The translations under genes and the position numbers were made by a program. The notes under the pieces were generated by a model that was given only the letters and a program-made list of their open reading frames with translations, made no database searches and was not told where the DNA came from. From assembly GCF_022378355.1 (NCBI RefSeq), contig NZ_JAKMAJ010000013.1, positions 1 to 64,000 of the forward strand: 64,000 nucleotides of DNA. Reading direction: 5' to 3'. Positions within the stretch are counted from its first letter, which is position 1. Every line of letters begins with the position of its first letter. Shown piece after piece: positions 18,537-27,215 of the stretch. This stretch comes from Brenneria bubanii. GTDB taxonomy: Bacteria > Pseudomonadota > Gammaproteobacteria > Enterobacterales > Enterobacteriaceae.

Positions 18537-20087
18537 TTAATCTTCCTCTTCTTCAACGGGCTGGGTAATTTTCTCGACCCGCACCAGCTCGATACGATAT
18601 TCCGAGACCAGCATAATCTTGAAGCGCAGCTGATGAATTTCAATGACGTCCCCGACGTTGGGGAATTCATCGCTGTGCGACAGCAGCATCCCCGCCAGCG
18701 ACGAGTAGTCTTCTTTCGGACTGACAAGATCGTTGCTGTTTAGCACCTGCTGTAAAGAGTGCAGATCGGTACCGCCTTTTACCAGCCAGCCATCGCCGTC
18801 GGCGACGATTTCCGGCGTTTCATCTTCATCCGGAAACTCACCCGCAATCGCTTCCAGCACATCCAGCGGCGTGACCAGCCCCTGCACCACGCCGAACTCG
18901 TTGGTGACCATCACCAGGCCGCCCTTCGCGCGCCGCAGCACCGGCAGCAGGTTAATCACGTCCAGCGTTTCCGGCACCACGATCGGTTGGTTTGCTGAAG
19001 CGAAGCTCTCGACATCGGTATGCTCCTCCAGCGCCACCAGCAAATCCTTGGCGCGCACCACGCCGATCAGTTCATCCAGCGAGCCCCGACATACCGGGAA
19101 CAGACTGTGAGGCGTATCCAGCAGTTGTATCCTGATTTCCTCGACGGAACGTTCACTGTCCACCCATGAAATCTCTGTCCGGGGCGTCATCACGCTACGC
19201 AAAGAGCGTGACGCCAGCGTCAACACGCCGCTGATCATATAGCGCTCTTCTTCGGCAAAGGTTTCCGTCATGACCTTTTGCGGCTCGTCATCTTCATGGT
19301 CAGCAGCCTTTCGAGCGCCCATCAGCCGTAAAATCGCCTCGGCGGTACGATCACGCAGAGGCCGGCGCGACTGATGTTTCATAAAGTTATGTCGGGCAAT
19401 CTGGTTAAACAGCTCAATCAGAATCGAGAAGCCGATCGCCGCATACAGATAACCTTTAGGAATGTGGAAGCCAAAACCTTCCGCGACCAGACTCAGGCCG
19501 ATCATCAATAGGAAACTCAGGCACAGCACCACCACGGTGGGATGCGCATTCACAAAGTTGGTCAGCGGTTTGGACGCCAGCAACATCACGCCCATCGCGA
19601 TAATGACCGCGGTCATCATCACGCCAAGGTGGTTAACCATCCCCACCGCCGTGATCACCGCATCCAGCGAGAATACCGCATCCAGAACAACGATCTGGGC
19701 AACGACGACCCAAAAGCTGGCATGTACGCGACTGCCGTTTTCATCATGCGATTTGTTCTCCAACCGTTCATGCAATTCCATGGTGGCCTTGAACAGCAAG
19801 AACATCCCCCCTGCCAGCAGAATCAAATCGCGGCCAGCGAAGCTAAAATCGCCCACATGAAACAGCGGACGCGTCAGCGTGACCATCCATGAAATCAGCG
19901 ACAACAGCCCCAAACGCATTAACAGGGCCAGGGATAAACCGATGATGCGGGCTTTATCTCGTTGCTTGGGCGGCAATTTATCAGCCAGAATGGCGATAAA
20001 CACCAAATTGTCGATACCAAGGACAATTTCAAGTACCACAAGCGTCAATAGACCTGCCCAGATTGAAGGATCCAGCAAAAACTCCAT
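18537..20087 (-). CDS. yoaE: TerC-family membrane protein with CBS and CorC domains, YoaE
   Basis: A 516-residue inner-membrane protein. An N-terminal TerC domain with about seven helices ([16 protein letters not shown], about residues 16-31; [15 protein letters not shown]) is followed by a CBS pair (about 300-410) and a C-terminal CorC/HlyC domain ending in an acidic EEEED tail. The TerC acidic motifs suggest metal export, perhaps to exported proteins. The start at ATG 20087 fits E. coli YoaE and has CGGAG upstream. The start is only one base after the stop of a 58-codon upstream ORF, implying translational coupling. Confidence 0.93.
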   Translation of the reverse strand: MEFLLDPSIWAGLLTLVVLEIVLGIDNLVFIAILADKLPPKQRDKARIIGLSLALLMRLGLLSLISWMVTLTRPLFHVGDFSFAGRDLILLAGGMFLLFKATMELHERLENKSHDENGSRVHASFWVVVAQIVVLDAVFSLDAVITAVGMVNHLGVMMTAVIIAMGVMLLASKPLTNFVNAHPTVVVLCLSFLLMIGLSLVAEGFGFHIPKGYLYAAIGFSILIELFNQIARHNFMKHQSRRPLRDRTAEAILRLMGARKAADHEDDEPQKVMTETFAEEERYMISGVLTLASRSLRSVMTPRTEISWVDSERSVEEIRIQLLDTPHSLFPVCRGSLDELIGVVRAKDLLVALEEHTDVESFASANQPIVVPETLDVINLLPVLRRAKGGLVMVTNEFGVVQGLVTPLDVLEAIAGEFPDEDETPEIVADGDGWLVKGGTDLHSLQQVLNSNDLVSPKEDYSSLAGMLLSHSDEFPNVGDVIEIHQLRFKIMLVSEYRIELVRVEKITQPVEEEED

Positions 20088-20088
20088 G

Positions 20089-20265
20089 TCAGACTCCGAA
20101 AAATGAACGAGCAACCGACTTCAACGCATTAATGGCATTGAGTGGTAATAGGAAGTGTTGGTATGAAAAAGAATGGCTCTGAAGGTGGTCGGAATGACCA
20201 ATCGAGTACAGCAAACCACCAGCATTAGCGGGTACACAGAAAACGTTGTGTCGGTGACAGTCCAT
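20089..20265 (-). CDS. 58-residue upstream ORF coupled to yoaE (YoaL-like)
   Basis: ATG 20265 opens a 58-codon frame, beginning [10 protein letters not shown] and including [12 protein letters not shown] and [15 protein letters not shown], that ends with TGA one base before the yoaE ATG (TGACATG). The tight stop-start junction and open frame argue for a real leader ORF. E. coli has a small gene, yoaL, upstream of and coupled to yoaE. I think this is its counterpart, but I am matching by position rather than by a remembered sequence. The ribosome-binding site is weak. Confidence 0.6.
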   Translation of the reverse strand: MDCHRHNVFCVPANAGGLLYSIGHSDHLQSHSFSYQHFLLPLNAINALKSVARSFFGV

Positions 20266-20669
20266 GGGAAGGGCTGATGCCCAGTGCTCCTAAGTAATTT
20301 AACAGAGGATTACTCTAACAGGTTGATCCCATTTTTCACAAAGAATTTCTTGCGTCCGTTAATAGCCCAAGAGCATGTAACATTTTCGTTATTTGCCCCA
20401 CACTCTAGTAACAGAACAAACCTTACGCGAACGCCATCATACTATTTATTTTTTCGATAGCTAAAATTGATCCCGCAATCGGTTGGTTCAGCCGTTGATA
20501 TTTAAACGCCGAATTCATCAAACAGCATGAATTCATTGTTGAAATCTCACCTATCGAAGAGTCATGCATAACTAATTGCCGTAACGGTTAATTACCCGCT
20601 CAGCGCGACGTCAACCCGAAACCCCGACAGGTTACGCGCCATATCATCGTGAATAAAGGGAGGTAGCAA
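20266..20669. other. Intergenic region between yoaE leader and manX
   Basis: About 400 bases with no gene I can support. It should contain the yoaE promoter (minus) and the man promoter (plus). A 24-base palindromic element lies at 20511-20534. I did not find a clear CRP consensus. Confidence 0.5.
20511..20534. promoter_or_regulatory. Palindromic operator-like element upstream of manX
   Basis: GAATTCAT and its exact complement ATGAATTC are separated by eight bases (CAAACAGC), centred 147 bases before the manX start codon. Arm length and spacing suit a dimeric regulator, though I cannot name one with confidence (Mlc and NagC are possible for man genes). Confidence 0.4.
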
Positions 20670-21624
20670 GTGAGTATTGCGCTAGTGCTATGCACTCACG
20701 GCACCACCGCAGGGCCGCAGGGCCGCTGCTTAAAACAGCCGAAATGATTCTGGGTGAACAGCAAAATGTCGCCTGGATAGATTTCATACCCGGTGAGAAT
20801 GCTGAAACATTAATGGAAAAATATCAGGAGAAACTATCCCGGCTAGAGACGGCGCCTAGCGTGTTGTTTTTAGTCGATACCTGGGGCGGCAGCCCATTTA
20901 ATGCAGCCAGCAGGCTGGCCGCGGATAAGGAGAATCATGAGGTCATCGCCGGGGTAAACATTCCCATGCTGGTCGAAACCTTCATGGCGCGAGATGACAA
21001 CCCAACCTTTGCCGATCTGGTTGCCATCGCCCTTGAAGCCGGCCGTGACGGGATAAAGGCTCTGAAAACGCATGACAAGGAAAAATCCGCCGTCTCCCCG
21101 CCTCCCCAAGCGCCTTCCGCTGCGGTCGACGGGCATATGAAGATTGGACTGGCGCGTATTGATGACCGGTTGATTCACGGTCAGGTCGCCACTCGCTGGA
21201 CAAAAGAAACCAATGTTGCCCGCATTATCGTTGCAAGCGACGACGTCGCCGCCGACAACGTGCGCAAAACGCTGTTGACACAGGTCGCGCCGCCGGGGGT
21301 TACCGCTCATGTGTCGATGTGGAAAAAGCAATTCGCGTTTACAACAACCCGAAATATGCATCCAATCGCGTCATGCTGTTATTTACCAATCCGACCGATG
21401 TGCTCGCGCTGGTAGAACATGGCGTAAAAATAGCGACGGTCAATATTGGCTGGATGGCCTTCCGGCAAGGAAAAACACAGGTGAATAACGCGGTTTCTGT
21501 TGATGAAAAAGGTATTGCCGCATTTAAAGAACTTGATAAACGCAGCATTGAACTAGAAGTCAGAAAAGTTTCAAGCGATAGCAAACTCAACATGATGGAC
21601 TTAATCAATAAGATGGTTCGTTAG
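20670..21624 (+). pseudogene. manX: Mannose PTS EIIAB component, broken
   Basis: Starts at GTG 20670 behind a GGGAGG ribosome-binding site (VSIALVLCTHG, with the IIA phosphorylation His). An 8-base tandem duplication, GCAGGGCC at 20709-20716 repeated at 20717-20724, shifts the frame; removing one copy restores THGTTAGPLLKTAEM as in E. coli ManX. The IIA domain and linker then read through to the IIB domain (DDRLIHGQV with its His). A one-base loss near 21312-21314 shifts the frame again before KAIRVYNNPKYA, which continues to the TAG at 21622. Both phospho-His regions survive in sequence, but no single frame contains them. Confidence 0.9.
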
Positions 21625-21833
21625 CAAATGAATAATGATGCAGCGCAACGATTTATTTAATTTATACCCGACAGATTTCAAAATGCAGAACCAATGTTGT
21701 CGTTATGAACGCCGCGGGTATTAGCGCTTTACGGATGAGGATCAGAAAAAAAACGGCTAACTTGACCTGCCAATACGCCAGCAACTTGAAAAATGCCGGA
21801 ACACTCAGAAACGTTTGTCATAGGAGAAGTACA

Positions 21834-22538
21834 ATGGAGATTACCACGCTTCAAATTGTGCTGATATTTCTCGTCGCTTGTATTTCAGGCATGGGATCGA
21901 TTCTTGATGAATTTCAATTTCATCGCCCACTGGTCGCCTGTACGCTTATCGGCGCGGTATTGGCGATCTGCAAACCGGCATCATTATCGGCGGCACCCTG
22001 GAAATGATCGCGCTCGGCTGGATGAACATTGGCGCGGCGGTTGCGCCGGATGCGGCTCTGGCTTCCATTATTTCAACCATTCTGGTAATCGCCGGCGGAC
22101 AGAGCGTCGGCGCTGGGATCGCGCTGGCGATTCCATTGGCTGCTGCAGGCCAGGTCCTGACGATCATTGTCCGCACCATTACCGTCGCCTTCCAGCACGC
22201 GGCCGACAGCGCGGCGTAACGCGGCAATCTGAGCGCGATCAGCTGGCTTCACGTCTTCGCGTTGCTGCTCCAGGCTATGCGTATCGCCATCCCGGCCGTC
22301 ATTGTCGCCATCTCCGTCGGAACGGATGTCGTTCACGCCATGTTGAGTTCGATTCCTGATGTCGTTCTTCTATCTTGGCTTCGTTACCGCCGCATTCACC
22401 GATTTCAATCTGGTGGCGCTGGGCGTGATTGGCGTGGTTATGGCCGTGCTGTATATCCAGCTCAGTTCGAAATACAACAAGTCGCTGAGTCAACCTGCGG
22501 CGCCTGGCGGCAATCACCTTGACAATGAACTGGATTAA
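21834..22538 (+). pseudogene. manY: Mannose PTS EIIC component, broken and deleted
   Basis: ATG 21834 follows AGGAGA. The first 42 codons match ManY (MEITTLQIVLIFLVACISGM). A one-base loss near 21961-21963 shifts the frame, which resumes as TGIIIGGTLEMIALGWMN. A TAA at 22217-22219 interrupts after FQHAADSAA. The sequence continues to IPDV and then jumps at about 22361-22365 to FFYLGFVTAAF, losing about 30 residues and the frame. The end NHLDNELD is intact. With four lesions the IIC channel cannot be made. Confidence 0.9.
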
Positions 22539-22552
22539 TAGGAGTGAGCGAA

Positions 22553-23395
22553 ATGGTTGAATCAACTAATGTCAAAAAACTCACTGCCGGCGATATCCGC
22601 GGTGTATTTATTCGCTCCAATCTTTTCCAGGGATCATGGAACTTCGAACGTATGCAGGCGCTCGGATTTTGTTTTTCCATGGTGCCGGTGATCCGCCGAC
22701 TCTATCCTGAAAATTCGGAGGATCGTAAACAGGCGATCAAACGCCATCTGGAGTTTTTCAATACTCAGCCGTTTGTCGCCGCCCCGATTTTAGGGGTAAC
22801 GATGGCGATGGAAGAGCAACGCGCGAACGGCGCACCGATCGATGATGGCGCGATCAACGGCCTGAAGGTCGGCTTGATGGGCCCGTTGGCCGGCGTCGGC
22901 GACCCGATATTCTGGGGAACCGCCCGTCCGGTGTTTGCCGCGCTGGGCGCAGGTATCGCCATGAGCGGCAGTCTGCTGGGGCCAATCCTTTTCTTCGTGC
23001 TGTTTAACCTGGTTCGACTGTTGGTTCGATACTATGGCGTGGCGTACGGCTACCGTAAAGGCGTGGATATCGTAAAGGATATGGGCGGCGGTTTTCTTCA
23101 GAAAATGACCGAAGGGGCATCCATTCTCGGCCTGTTCGTCATGGGGGCGTTAGTCAATAAATGGACCCACGTCAACATCCCGATGGTGGTTTCAAGGATA
23201 ACCAACCCCGCTGGGGAAACGACGGTGACGACTGTTCAGTCGATTCTCGACCAGCTGATGCCGGGCTTGATTCCCCTGCTGCTTACGTTCGGCTGTATGT
23301 GGCTACTGAGGCGTAAGGTGAATGCCCTGTGGCTTATCATCGGGTTCTTCGCCATCGGCATATTGGGGTATTGGATCGGTCTGCTGGGCCTATAG
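22553..23395 (+). CDS. manZ: Mannose PTS EIID component ManZ
   Basis: An open 280-residue frame matching E. coli ManZ throughout ([53 protein letters not shown]). EIID forms the membrane complex with EIIC. ATG 22553 is preferred over the in-frame GTG at 22544, which lies too close to the AGGAG site. Because manX and manY are broken, it probably has no partner and no transport role, though manYZ-like membrane parts can be phage DNA entry factors in E. coli. Confidence 0.93.
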   Translation: MVESTNVKKLTAGDIRGVFIRSNLFQGSWNFERMQALGFCFSMVPVIRRLYPENSEDRKQAIKRHLEFFNTQPFVAAPILGVTMAMEEQRANGAPIDDGAINGLKVGLMGPLAGVGDPIFWGTARPVFAALGAGIAMSGSLLGPILFFVLFNLVRLLVRYYGVAYGYRKGVDIVKDMGGGFLQKMTEGASILGLFVMGALVNKWTHVNIPMVVSRITNPAGETTVTTVQSILDQLMPGLIPLLLTFGCMWLLRRKVNALWLIIGFFAIGILGYWIGLLGL

Positions 23396-23404
23396 TTCGT
23401 TAAT

Positions 23405-23427
23405 CCGCCGGAGCTTACCTCCGGCGG
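23405..23427. terminator. Hairpin after manZ
   Basis: CCGCCGGAG and CTCCGGCGG form a perfect 9-base stem with a 5-base loop, 10 bases after the manZ stop. It lacks a clear T-tract, so it may stabilise the mRNA or act as a weak terminator. Confidence 0.55.
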
Positions 23428-23446
23428 ATCGTCTGATAAAAACCTC

Positions 23447-23486
23447 GATGCGGGAACCTGATATAACCATCCGGTTCCCGCATCCC
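23447..23486. repeat. Inverted repeat before yobD
   Basis: GATGCGGGAACC and GGTTCCCGCATC form a perfect 12-base stem with a 16-base interior, ending 19 bases before the yobD ATG. It could hide the yobD initiation region or act as a terminator. Confidence 0.6.
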
Positions 23487-23504
23487 GCACATAGGGCGTT
23501 ACCA

Positions 23505-23963
23505 ATGACGATTACCGACATTGCGCTGATGGCGTCGATCGCGCCGGCACTGGTTTATGCCATCTATGATGGGTTGAACATGGATAGGCTAAAAGGCGCA
23601 ACTCGGCTGCGCGTGTTGCTAAAGCGAGTCAATCGACTGGATGCGCTGATATTTATCGGGTTAATCGTTATTCTTATTTACCGTAACATCGTGAGTAATG
23701 GTCCGGTAATGACGACCACGTTTTTACTTTTACTGGCGGTTATGGCGACCTATCTTGCCTATATTCGCCGGCCTAAGTTGTTGTTTAAATCAACAGGTTT
23801 CTTTTACGCCAATATATTTATCTTTTATCACCGAATTACGTCTATGAATTTATCCGAGGACGGTGTTTTAGTAATAGATCTGGAGAATCGTCGATTATTA
23901 ATACAGGTGAATCAATTAGACGATCTTGAAGAGATATATAGTTTTATGGTTATAAATCAATAA
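23505..23963 (+). CDS. yobD: UPF0266 membrane protein YobD
   Basis: A 152-residue protein with about three membrane helices (residues about 5-22, 45-63, 68-85) and a cytoplasmic C-terminal part matching YobD ([32 protein letters not shown]). The function is unknown. ATG 23505 agrees with the family start; the frame is open far upstream without homology. The man-yobD-mntP order is as in E. coli. Confidence 0.92.
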   Translation: MTITDIALMASIAPALVYAIYDGLNMDRLKGATRLRVLLKRVNRLDALIFIGLIVILIYRNIVSNGPVMTTTFLLLLAVMATYLAYIRRPKLLFKSTGFFYANIFIFYHRITSMNLSEDGVLVIDLENRRLLIQVNQLDDLEEIYSFMVINQ

Positions 23964-24079
23964 TATATTTATTTTTAATTATGAGTTAAAAATATTATTA
24001 AACATTCCATTAACTTAATTGTGGGATTTTACCCCTATCAAGCTCGCTGTTATTTCATACAAAAACCACCGCATTATTT

Positions 24080-24098
24080 CTAAATGTGAATCATTATC
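24080..24098. promoter_or_regulatory. Candidate Fur box upstream of mntP
   Basis: Matches the 19-base Fur consensus at about 14 of 19 positions by eye (core AATCATTATC). It lies about 90 bases upstream of the riboswitch, near the likely promoter. Fur and manganese control of mntP is known in E. coli. Confidence 0.4.
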
Positions 24099-24170
24099 AA
24101 TCGCATTGTTAACACATAATGTTTTTATTGTTGTTTACCCCATAAATAATATGTTAAGGTTGCGCCGTCA

Positions 24171-24362
24171 TTGGGGAGTAGCCGGTTTCTGAGATCAATT
24201 CAGAAATGCTCGTATCAACATACTCGTTTTATATCCTGGTAACGGATAATGTAAAACGTGGTGCGGGCGGCCGATTGGCAGGCGAGACCATAGACACGCA
24301 GATCGTCATGAGGTTGGGGATGAACTACGTGTATATGGAGAAGCACCCAGCCGAGGCTATTT
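24171..24362 (+). ncRNA. yybP-ykoY manganese riboswitch in mntP leader
   Basis: The leader begins TTGGGGAGTAGCC, contains ATCAACATACTCG and ends in GCTATTTAACATG, closely resembling the E. coli mntP leader, which carries a yybP-ykoY aptamer that raises MntP synthesis when Mn2+ is high. The 3' part (about 24320-24362) can pair around the ribosome-binding region, consistent with translational control. A TATGTT -10-like box lies near 24150. Confidence 0.85.
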
Positions 24363-24365
24363 AAC

Positions 24366-24938
24366 ATGAACTTATCAGCTACACTCATCCTTGCTTTTGG
24401 TATGTCCATGGATGCATTTGCCGCATCTATTGGTAAAGGCGCCGTATTACACAAACCCAAATTTCGGGATGCCATCCGCACCGGCCTTATCTTTGGCATT
24501 ATTGAAGCCATTACCCCCCTGATTGGTTGGGCGTTGGGCTTTTTTGCCAGTCGCTATATTCTTGAATGGGATCATTGGGTTGCATTCAGTCTGCTGTTGA
24601 TTCTCGGCATCCGAATGATCATGAACGGCTTTCGGACCTCAGCAGACGAAGACGGCGAGCAAATCAAGAAGCACAGTTTACTGGTTCTGGTTTTTACCGC
24701 GATTGCAACCAGCCTGGATGCCATGGCGATTGGCGTGGGGCTGGCCTTTTTACAGGTCAATATTTTCCACACCGCGATGGTGATTGGCTGCGCGACCATG
24801 ATCATGGTGACGTTGGGGATGCTGATTGGACGCTACATCGGCCCTATTTTAGGTAAAAAAGCGGAAGTCATCGGTGGTATTGTGCTCATCGGCATTGGTT
24901 GTAATATTCTTTATGAACACCTTGGCTACTTCGCCTAA
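24366..24938 (+). CDS. mntP: Manganese efflux pump MntP
   Basis: A 190-residue inner-membrane protein with six predicted helices in two repeats. Each repeat carries an acidic motif: [14 protein letters not shown] near residue 14 and [14 protein letters not shown] near 115, as required for Mn2+ export. It starts at ATG 24366 right after a manganese riboswitch leader. It is expected to protect against Mn toxicity, balancing the SitABCD importer encoded 3 kb downstream. Confidence 0.95.
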   Translation: MNLSATLILAFGMSMDAFAASIGKGAVLHKPKFRDAIRTGLIFGIIEAITPLIGWALGFFASRYILEWDHWVAFSLLLILGIRMIMNGFRTSADEDGEQIKKHSLLVLVFTAIATSLDAMAIGVGLAFLQVNIFHTAMVIGCATMIMVTLGMLIGRYIGPILGKKAEVIGGIVLIGIGCNILYEHLGYFA

Positions 24939-25037
24939 CGGCCGCGATAAAACGCATTAACCGGGCGCAGGCAGGGATTCTATCCCCTGCCTGATCAAAT
25001 CACCGCTTTCCCTAGCGCACAACAATATCCCCAGCGA

Positions 25038-25880
25038 CTAATGGCTGGCGCTATCGTCCTTCATCCGCTGATGAAGCCGAATAATAAAATCGGTCTCGCA
25101 GAAAAATTGTGCGGTTTCCTGCAATTTTTCACTTACCTGCGGCGTTGCGCGCCAGGCGAACGGCGTCATCTGCAACAAAGCCGCCCCTTCCGGCCCCGAC
25201 AGTTGCATCGGATACGCCAGCGCTTGTTGTTCTACCAAATGAAAGCCGGACAGCGTTTCATCCCTGACAGGGTGTAGCCGCACCTGGTCATAGACTTCGG
25301 CCTTTAATTGATAAAGGTGTCGTGGCCCCGGCGACACGGTTATTACCCAGCCGCCCTCTTTGACGGTACGTTGCAATTCGGCATCATTGCATGGCGCATA
25401 AATTTTCAGGATTGCATCCAGCGATCGCTGGTTAAACGGCAAGCGTTGGCTTGACGCAACACAATAAGCAACGTTTGGGTAACGCTTCGCCGCACGCTGT
25501 ATGGCGGCTTTTGAGACATCCAACCCATAAACGCGCATATCCGCCCGACGGCGTTTAAGGCTTTCGGCCAACGCCGCGGTGTAATACCCTTCCCCACAGC
25601 CGATATCGAGAAAGGCGCTGGCCTCTTGCGGTAATATTTCATTAATGCGCTGCGTGATATATTCCCGCAACGGTTGGTAGTGGCCGGCATCCAGGAACAG
25701 CCTGCGCGCCTGCATCATTTCCGCGCTATCGCCTGGCTGTCTGGAACGTTTAAACTGCACCGGCAATAAATTCACATAGCCTTCTTTCGCACAATCAAAG
25801 CTATGACGACCGCACGACCATTGCTGTTTTATTCGGTGTAATGGTTGCTGACACAGCGGGCATTGATAAGCTATCAGCAT
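25038..25880 (-). CDS. rlmA: 23S rRNA (guanine-N1-745) methyltransferase RlmA
   Basis: A 280-residue SAM-dependent methyltransferase. An N-terminal zinc ribbon (CPLCQQPL at 8-15, then [13 protein letters not shown] near 23-35) precedes the SAM-binding motif [10 protein letters not shown] at about 92-101. It methylates G745 in helix 35 of 23S rRNA. An AGGAAAAC sequence precedes the ATG. It is convergent with mntP, with a CAGGCAGGG/CCCTGCCTG hairpin at 24968-24993 between them. Confidence 0.94.
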   Translation of the reverse strand: MLIAYQCPLCQQPLHRIKQQWSCGRHSFDCAKEGYVNLLPVQFKRSRQPGDSAEMMQARRLFLDAGHYQPLREYITQRINEILPQEASAFLDIGCGEGYYTAALAESLKRRRADMRVYGLDVSKAAIQRAAKRYPNVAYCVASSQRLPFNQRSLDAILKIYAPCNDAELQRTVKEGGWVITVSPGPRHLYQLKAEVYDQVRLHPVRDETLSGFHLVEQQALAYPMQLSGPEGAALLQMTPFAWRATPQVSEKLQETAQFFCETDFIIRLHQRMKDDSASH

Positions 25881-25924
25881 GTTTTCCTGCTTAAAAAATA
25901 TTTTTCATAAAAAACAGACAACAA

Positions 25925-25948
25925 AAAACCCGCACCATGGCGGGTTTT
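25925..25948 (-). terminator. Terminator after cspC
   Basis: AAAACCCGC-CATGGT-GCGGGTTTT on the minus strand followed by a T-rich tract, 16 bases beyond the cspC stop. Confidence 0.85.
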
Positions 25949-25964
25949 GCAACGTAAGCTGTAA

Positions 25965-26174
25965 TTACAGCGCGGTAACGTTGACTGCGGATGGGCCTTT
26001 CTGGCCGTCCTGGATTTCGAACTCTACGCTCTGGCCTTCAGCCAGGGTTTTGAAGCCGTTGCCTTGAATTGCAGAGAAATGTACGAACACGTCTTTGCTA
26101 CCGTCAGCAGGCGTGATGAAACCGAAGCCTTTAGACTCATTGAACCACTTAACCTGACCTTTAATCTTTGCCAT
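25965..26174 (-). CDS. cspC: Cold-shock-like protein CspC
   Basis: A 69-residue OB-fold RNA-binding protein with RNP1 KGFGFI and RNP2 VFVHF. The sequence is nearly that of E. coli CspC ([12 protein letters not shown] start, [10 protein letters not shown] end) and differs from CspE at the N-terminus. CspC is constitutive rather than cold-induced and stabilises stress-response mRNAs. An AAGGA ribosome-binding site lies in front of the ATG. yobF lies 39 bases upstream on the same strand. Confidence 0.96.
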   Translation of the reverse strand: MAKIKGQVKWFNESKGFGFITPADGSKDVFVHFSAIQGNGFKTLAEGQSVEFEIQDGQKGPSAVNVTAL

Positions 26175-26213
26175 TTCAGATATTTCCTTTAATTGTTTAA
26201 ACCGCCAGAGGCG

Positions 26214-26330
26214 TTATACAGACAAACCAAAGTCGTTACTGCTTGAGGCACTAAGATAAGGATCGGCAGAGAAGTGGTATTCAACGCTAACGTTTGTACT
26301 CAAGTCTTCTTTACTGAAAATGCCATTCAT
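26214..26330 (-). CDS. yobF: Small protein YobF
   Basis: A 38-residue ORF beginning [11 protein letters not shown] and containing [16 protein letters not shown], matching E. coli YobF (MCGIFSKE..., VEYRFSAEPYIGASCS) over its N-terminal part; the C-terminus differs and is shorter. In E. coli yobF is co-transcribed upstream of cspC and is stress-induced with post-transcriptional control. The same arrangement is seen here. Confidence 0.85.
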   Translation of the reverse strand: MNGIFSKEDLSTNVSVEYHFSADPYLSASSSNDFGLSV

Positions 26331-26754
26331 ATACAGAACTGTACCTCGTTTTACCCAAGTGCGTTATTACACACTCTGAAGTCGATGGCAAGCCATTTTT
26401 TACCAGTCATCGACATGCCGCACAGATTGAGAATTTTAATGGGGCAATAAATGTTCATTGGCACACTAAACCACTCTAAACGATAGGATTAAGTTATCTT
26501 TCTGACCCACCCCATCATTTGTTCATTACCATAGGAAACACCGACTGCGGCACAATTGCAATCACTACCAGCGCCCTAATCATATGAAAATTTGATAAGT
26601 TTATAACCAGCCGAGATGTCACATTGATGAGCGGAGAAGAAATATAGGTAATGTATTGATTATCAGACAATATATTACCTACATCCAGATGGAGCCTGAT
26701 GATAGGGCTTTAGACCGAAAAGCAGAAGCGATGCGCTGGCTGACGTTGATGAAT
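26331..26754. other. Intergenic region upstream of yobF-cspC
   Basis: About 420 bases with no supported gene. It should carry the yobF-cspC promoter and a long 5' leader. A 7-base inverted repeat (GTCGATG ... CATCGAC, 26382-26412) is the only structure I noticed. Confidence 0.4.
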
Positions 26755-26850
26755 TTAATTCCCCAGCAACATAACAATAAACAGTGGAATCAGAAACAGC
26801 AGTAAAAACAAACTGGCCAGTTTCCAACGTTTTTCTGACTTAGTGCTCAT
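26755..26850 (-). CDS. Putative 31-residue single-helix membrane peptide
   Basis: ATG 26850 follows GGAG by eight bases and encodes 31 residues: a basic N-terminus (MSTKSEKRWK) then an uninterrupted hydrophobic helix (LASLFLLLFLIPLFIVMLLG). This is the standard layout of enterobacterial small membrane proteins. I do not recognise the family. It stands alone in an otherwise empty region. Confidence 0.55.
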   Translation of the reverse strand: MSTKSEKRWKLASLFLLLFLIPLFIVMLLGN

Positions 26851-26919
26851 ATCTCTGTGCTCCGTCTAAAATAAAACTGATGCTTAACCCTATTCATAAT
26901 GTTTTATCGGCAGGCTTCA

Positions 26920-27039
26920 CTATTTTTTTAGTTCATCGGCGACTGGAGACATAATTTTCCCGCCGCAGTATTCCACATAAACAGAGCAAATATCACCCGA
27001 TGGCGTTAGACTCAGGTTGCAAGGTTGATTTTGTTTCAT
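26920..27039 (-). CDS. Possible 39-residue Cys-containing small ORF
   Basis: ATG 27039 opens a 39-codon frame with three Cys residues (QNQPCNL, GDICSVYVEYCGG). No ribosome-binding site is visible and no family is recognised. Its end lies 69 bases upstream of the 31-residue ORF on the same strand. Composition looks protein-like, but chance is possible. Confidence 0.25.
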   Translation of the reverse strand: MKQNQPCNLSLTPSGDICSVYVEYCGGKIMSPVADELKK

Positions 27040-27162
27040 TAAATTAGATTAATAATATGTTACTAAAGGAGCATTGTGGGTTTTTCTCTTCGATGCCTAC
27101 AGTCTGCTGCCCGCCTGGTCGTCCGACACGCCGTCACGTTTTATCTGCCTATTGACTTAAAT

Positions 27163-27181
27163 GATATTGATAATTATTCTC
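27163..27181 (+). promoter_or_regulatory. Fur box in the sitA promoter
   Basis: The 19-mer starting GATATTGATAAT matches the Fur consensus GATAATGATAATCATTATC at 16 of 19 positions and lies 35 bases before sitA, overlapping the expected promoter. Confidence 0.75.
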
Positions 27182-27215
27182 AAAAATATCATTCACTGCC
27201 TGTAAGGATATGTTC

